Assembly: GCA_965657645.1 (NCBI GenBank)
Contig: CBFHOS010000041.1
Coordinates: forward strand, 1 to 10,900
Reading direction: 5' to 3'
Origin: CBFHOS01 sp965657645
GTDB lineage: Bacteria; Pseudomonadota; Alphaproteobacteria; Puniceispirillales; Puniceispirillaceae
Length of the DNA stretch: 10,900 nucleotides
Shown: positions 8,036 to 10,900 of the stretch, piece by piece
How the letters are laid out: the number at the start of each line of letters is the position of its first letter
Position numbering within the stretch: the stretch's first letter is position 1
Made by a program: the position numbers and the translations under genes
Notes under the pieces: generated by a model
Told to the model about the DNA's origin: nothing
Databases searched by the model: none
The model's input: the letters and a program-made list of their open reading frames with translations, nothing else

Positions 8036-8093
8036 TCCATATCATCCAAATCTAGGCTGGCCTGTATCTCTCAGAAAACAGCCAAAATGGCAT

Positions 8094-9152
8094 CTAGTGC
8101 GCGGTGTTCCAAGTCGTGTTTTCTGGGTCGAGATCTTCAATGCAATCAACATTGGCTTTGTCCAACGCACTTGGCGTGGAGGATGCAAGTGTTGGATTGG
8201 GTGTCCAGCAAACCTGTGTCGCACCTTGATCGATATAGACGGTCGCATGGGTCGCGGAACTTGTATCAAAGGCCAGCTTGTTACTGCCAGAGGCCATGAA
8301 ATTATAGATCCCGGGCGGCGTCCCATTGTCAAAAACAACAGAACTGAATTTAAATTCCTGTGAAGAGCTGGTGTTATCATTGATTCGCATGATGATTTTG
8401 CCGCCCAGATTGGCAGATTCAGTTGCGGCAAGGCGGGTGGCATATTGGCTCAATGCGGTGCCATCAATGCCGATTTTTACAACCGGTGTTGACCGCACGA
8501 ATGTGGTGGTATTGTCCATGTCGGTTAGCGTTCCCGACCCGTTATCCATGGAAATGGTACCGCTCGTAAATGGCCGTGGTTCGGTCATGCATGGCTCTGG
8601 CCCAGTACAGCTACAGGTCAATAGACCAAAGCCAGAGCTTTTGATGGTCTCGCCTTTGTTCTGGCAGTAAACAATCGTTGATCCGCGATCAACCTGAAAC
8701 GTATCAACGCCATTGACGGTTTTATAGTAATCGGCGACCGCATTGCCATCACAAGCAAAACGACGGTTGTTAAATGGGTTTTTGAACCCTTTCTCGTTAG
8801 TCGGAGTGTTCAACTGATTAATGATGCTGTCGCGGAAGGCCTCACAATAATTATTCACCGCGATCTCATCGCCACTAGAATTAACCGCTAGGGCAGAGCG
8901 CGAACGCAAATCGTTGCGGATTGACAGCAAATCATTGTCGATTGACCGATTAACGAAATTTGTTCTGTCAGTGGAAACAGCGTCGCGGGTGGTTTCAATG
9001 TAGGATTGATAAGCAACCAAGCCAACACTGGACAAAACCGCGATGATCGCGACGACGACCAACAGCTCGATGAGAGAAAAACCCTGTTTTGATGATGCGT
9101 CTGTGTTTTTTTTGAACTGGCGGATCATATTGTTGAAACTACTAGCACTCAT
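8094..9152 (-). CDS. prepilin-like protein with type IV pilin/type II pseudopilin N-terminus
   Basis: A 352-residue protein with a class III (prepilin peptidase) signal: SSKQG|FSLIELLVVVAIIAVL, Gly24 at -1, Phe25 at +1 and Glu29 at +5. The hydrophobic assembly helix covers about 25-48. Start: I prefer ATG at 9152, with a weak GAGTGAG upstream. A TTG at 9161 would add three residues, and an internal ATG at 9128 would leave a 13-residue leader. The leader is positively charged and longer than in classic type IVa pilins. The C-terminal globular part (about 55-352) is Asn/Thr/Ser-rich, with eight cysteines (103, 134, 163, 180, 182, 188, 315, 337), and I recognise no family in it. It is larger than normal major pilins (about 150 residues), so a minor pilin, pseudopilin or specialised surface subunit fits better. 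No assembly ATPase, secretin or prepilin peptidase is in the window. It is convergent with the operon and divergent from the Ig-repeat gene. Confidence 0.85.
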   Translation of the reverse strand: MSASSFNNMIRQFKKNTDASSKQGFSLIELLVVVAIIAVLSSVGLVAYQSYIETTRDAVSTDRTNFVNRSIDNDLLSIRNDLRSRSALAVNSSGDEIAVNNYCEAFRDSIINQLNTPTNEKGFKNPFNNRRFACDGNAVADYYKTVNGVDTFQVDRGSTIVYCQNKGETIKSSGFGLLTCSCTGPEPCMTEPRPFTSGTISMDNGSGTLTDMDNTTTFVRSTPVVKIGIDGTALSQYATRLAATESANLGGKIIMRINDNTSSSQEFKFSSVVFDNGTPPGIYNFMASGSNKLAFDTSSATHATVYIDQGATQVCWTPNPTLASSTPSALDKANVDCIEDLDPENTTWNTAH

Positions 9153-9435
9153 AACTAACAAAACTCACTCTAAACAACTTCTAACGCGCAATGGCACATA
9201 AGGCACGATGGCACAGGCAAAACTGCGCCAAAACTATTTACCACGATTAGCCTGTTGATATCACGAATTCAGTCAAATTGAAGTAACTAAATAGTAAAAA
9301 TACTTATTCCTTTTCATTAACTTCTTCTAATGTTAGGTTTCCGCATATATTAATAGTAGGTCCAAACTTTTAGAGTTAGCGATCGCCCCATGTGACTCGG
9401 TTGCATGAATATATTTCGGGTTTTAGGAGAAGAGA
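9153..9435. promoter_or_regulatory. divergent intergenic region between prepilin and Ig-repeat genes
   Basis: 283 bases with no gene seen. The middle (about 9281-9360) is strikingly AT-rich compared with the rest of the window. For the minus-strand gene, TTGACT (complement of 9271-9276) and GCTAAT (complement of 9246-9251) form a possible -35/-10 pair, but the spacer of 19 is long. For the plus-strand gene, TATATT at 9346-9351 could be a -10 box without a clear -35. Three GGCAC copies lie at 9193, 9202 and 9210. An AGGAG at 9425-9429 six bases before ATG 9436 is a strong ribosome binding site. Promoter positions are guesses. Confidence 0.4.
9193..9214. repeat. three closely spaced GGCAC repeats
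   Basis: GGCAC occurs at 9193-9197, 9202-9206 and 9210-9214, with start-to-start distances of nine and eight bases. They lie 41-62 bases upstream of the prepilin ATG and may be regulator half-sites or lie in its 5' leader. A five-base unit repeated three times could also be chance. Confidence 0.3.
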
Positions 9436-10900
9436 ATGATACGGTCACTGTTTGTTTCTGTAGTGCTGTTGTTCGGCCTTGGCGTCAGTGCTGCCAATGC
9501 CCAATTCACAGTTGGTGGTGTCACCGGTGGTGCACCGACTGGCGGCGTGAATTGTTATGGTGGAGCCGATGGAAAAATCGCCGCTTATGCCGCGGGTTGG
9601 ACCCCGGAAGATTGTGGTGTTTTCGAAACGGTTTGTTCCGTTGCAACATTCCCTTGTCCTAGTGGTGATGTGTTGGTCAGCTGTACCAGCGTGAGCGATT
9701 GTACAGCGCAAACAACACCTGCATTTGGATCGGGTACATGCCCGGCCGCGACTGTGAGCACGGCTTATAGTTGTGTTGCGGCGACCGCGACAGTGCAGGG
9801 GTCCCAGCCTATTTCTTATGCCCTAACCGGCGGTCCAGCTTGGTTGTCAATCAATACGCTCACCGGTGCCCTGAGCGGCACGCCGGGCGTTTTCGATCAT
9901 GCCGATTATCCTAATGCACAGGTTGTAGCGACTGCGGGTAACCTCTCGACTTCAAAGACTGTGCCGATTGTGGTGAATAAGCCACCATATTTCTCGCCGG
10001 TCACATGTGGCGGTGCAACCGCAGGCGATGCCTATACATGTACCGTGGCGGCAGTTGATGATGATGCTGGTGATACGTTGACCTACAGCATTGGTGGCGG
10101 CGCTCCGGCGTGGTTGTCAATTAGCGCTGCGGGTGAAATTTCTGGTACACCGCCAGCAGGATCGTCTGCCGTTTCATCATTGATCATCACTGTGACTGAT
10201 AGCACCTCACTGACTGCAGATTCGAGTGCGGTTACTATTGCGATGAACAACAAGCCGGTTGTGCCAGCGCCGTCATGTGGAAATGGTACAGAGGGCACTG
10301 CCTTTACCTGTAACGCCAATACAACCGATCCAGATGGTGATGCCATTACCTATTCAGTTGTTGGTGCGCCATCATGGTTGAGCATCAATCAGTCTACCGG
10401 TACTTTGAGCGGTACACCGCCAACAGCGACAACCCACACCAATATCACAGTGGTTGCCTCTGATGGTTCGGCAAGCAGCACATCGACAGCGTTTAGCCTA
10501 GTGATTGATCCAGATAATGATGCTCTCGCCAGCTCGGCCGCAACCGCCGCAACAAATGGCACGTTGACACAGGCTGATCTGACTGGGCTATTGACCAATT
10601 TTGGGGCCACAGCAGGTGTTGATCTTAGCGACACGGTGTCTCTTGATTATGTCGAGAGTTGTATCGCAGCCATTACCGCGCCAACACCACAACAGATTGT
10701 TGATTGTGCCGAAGATGCAACGGCAGTTGGTGTAGCTAAATTTGAAGTTGGGGCCATTGTCGATGGAACGTATGCTTCATCTAGCCTAACCGGTTCGAAG
10801 TTGCAGGCGACTGGCGCTATTACCGATGCTACTGATTACTCTATTTTGAATGGTAATTATTGTGGTTCTGACGGAACCTCGAGTTGCCTTGCGGTGTTGC
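9436..10900 (+). CDS. secreted cysteine-rich protein with three putative-Ig (He_PIG-like) repeats; 3' end cut by window
   Basis: The frame stays open to the window end, giving 488 residues of an incomplete protein. An AGGAG six bases upstream fixes ATG 9436. A Sec signal peptide is clear (hydrophobic 5-18, likely cleavage ANA|Q after residue 22). Residues 23-100 form a Gly/Cys-rich segment with six cysteines and no family I recognise. Three repeats follow, each opening with a C-x10-C pair (102/113, 191/202, 281/292). Each then has a strand ending in PAWLSI or PSWLSI (Trp136, Trp226, Trp314), then TGxLSGTP or GEISGTP, and a DG/VTD strand. This is the pattern of bacterial putative Ig (cadherin-like) domains. 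Residues 360-488 are Ala/Thr/Asp-rich, contain four more cysteines and are unassigned. Likely location is the cell surface or periplasm. Adhesion or surface-structure function is inferred only from the repeats and the divergent prepilin neighbour. Confidence 0.82.
   Translation, partial: MIRSLFVSVVLLFGLGVSAANAQFTVGGVTGGAPTGGVNCYGGADGKIAAYAAGWTPEDCGVFETVCSVATFPCPSGDVLVSCTSVSDCTAQTTPAFGSGTCPAATVSTAYSCVAATATVQGSQPISYALTGGPAWLSINTLTGALSGTPGVFDHADYPNAQVVATAGNLSTSKTVPIVVNKPPYFSPVTCGGATAGDAYTCTVAAVDDDAGDTLTYSIGGGAPAWLSISAAGEISGTPPAGSSAVSSLIITVTDSTSLTADSSAVTIAMNNKPVVPAPSCGNGTEGTAFTCNANTTDPDGDAITYSVVGAPSWLSINQSTGTLSGTPPTATTHTNITVVASDGSASSTSTAFSLVIDPDNDALASSAATAATNGTLTQADLTGLLTNFGATAGVDLSDTVSLDYVESCIAAITAPTPQQIVDCAEDATAVGVAKFEVGAIVDGTYASSSLTGSKLQATGAITDATDYSILNGNYCGSDGTSSCLAVL

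Noticed and set aside
8055..8083. Possible bidirectional terminator between the convergent MBL and prepilin genes (GGCTG ... CAGCC).
   Set aside because: Only five pairs with a 19-base loop (or six with a bulge), and no T-run on either strand. Some termination signal would be expected here, but I cannot identify it.
9217..9230. Sigma-54-like -24/-12 element on the minus strand ahead of the prepilin gene (TGGCGCAGTTTTGC).
   Set aside because: The distance between the GG and GC dinucleotides is nine bases, not the strictly required ten, and the -24 half has a mismatch.
9317..9331. CtrA-like site TTAA-N7-TAAT in the divergent intergenic region.
   Set aside because: The second half does not match TTAA, and such partial matches are expected by chance in AT-rich DNA.
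9379..9386. GCGATCGC octamer palindrome, like the cyanobacterial HIP1 core.
   Set aside because: I noticed only this copy, and nothing else suggests a cyanobacterium; chance or an ordinary methylation-type site.
9841..10393. DNA repeats (tggttgtcaat at 9841 and 10111, a related form at 10375) as a possible mobile or CRISPR-like repeat.
   Set aside because: They lie in frame at the same position of each Ig-like protein repeat, so they reflect domain duplication.

Overview
The window reads as a chromosomal segment of an alphaproteobacterium. The order of a lytic transglycosylase, rlpA, a D-Ala-D-Ala carboxypeptidase, tmk, holB, metG, tatD and a PhnP-like metallo-hydrolase is one I associate with Alphaproteobacteria. 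Two further traits fit: a delta' clamp-loader subunit with no cysteines in its zinc-module region, and a short MetRS with no C-terminal tRNA-binding domain. Intermediate GC (about half, by eye) could suit a marine lineage such as SAR116, but that is a guess from general knowledge and not something the sequence proves.

Region 1 (2-3032, plus strand) is a cell-wall block. It holds the 3' part of an MltB-type lytic transglycosylase, a translationally coupled RlpA lipoprotein with a SPOR domain, a probable intrinsic terminator, a regulatory gap with a 12-bp perfect palindrome, and a PBP5-type DD-carboxypeptidase. Together these would cut glycan strands, process denuded septal glycan and trim pentapeptides in the periplasm.

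Region 2 (3076-8035, plus strand) is a tightly packed housekeeping operon: tmk (dTTP supply), holB (clamp loader), metG, tatD and an MBL-fold hydrolase. Junctions are 4-nt overlaps (tmk/holB, tatD/MBL), a 3-nt gap (metG/tatD) and one 81-nt gap after holB that begins with a perfect 8-bp hairpin overlapping the holB stop codon.

Region 3 (8094-10900) is different in character and looks accessory. A prepilin-like protein with a type IV/type II N-terminal signature lies on the minus strand, convergent with the operon. It is separated by a 283-nt, partly very AT-rich divergent intergenic region from a secreted, cysteine-rich protein on the plus strand. That protein carries three putative-Ig (He_PIG-like) repeats and is cut by the window end. 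Both products are predicted to be exported and each has an even number of cysteines. This pair is the most interesting part of the window and may be a small cell-surface or pilus-associated system; the functional link is inference.
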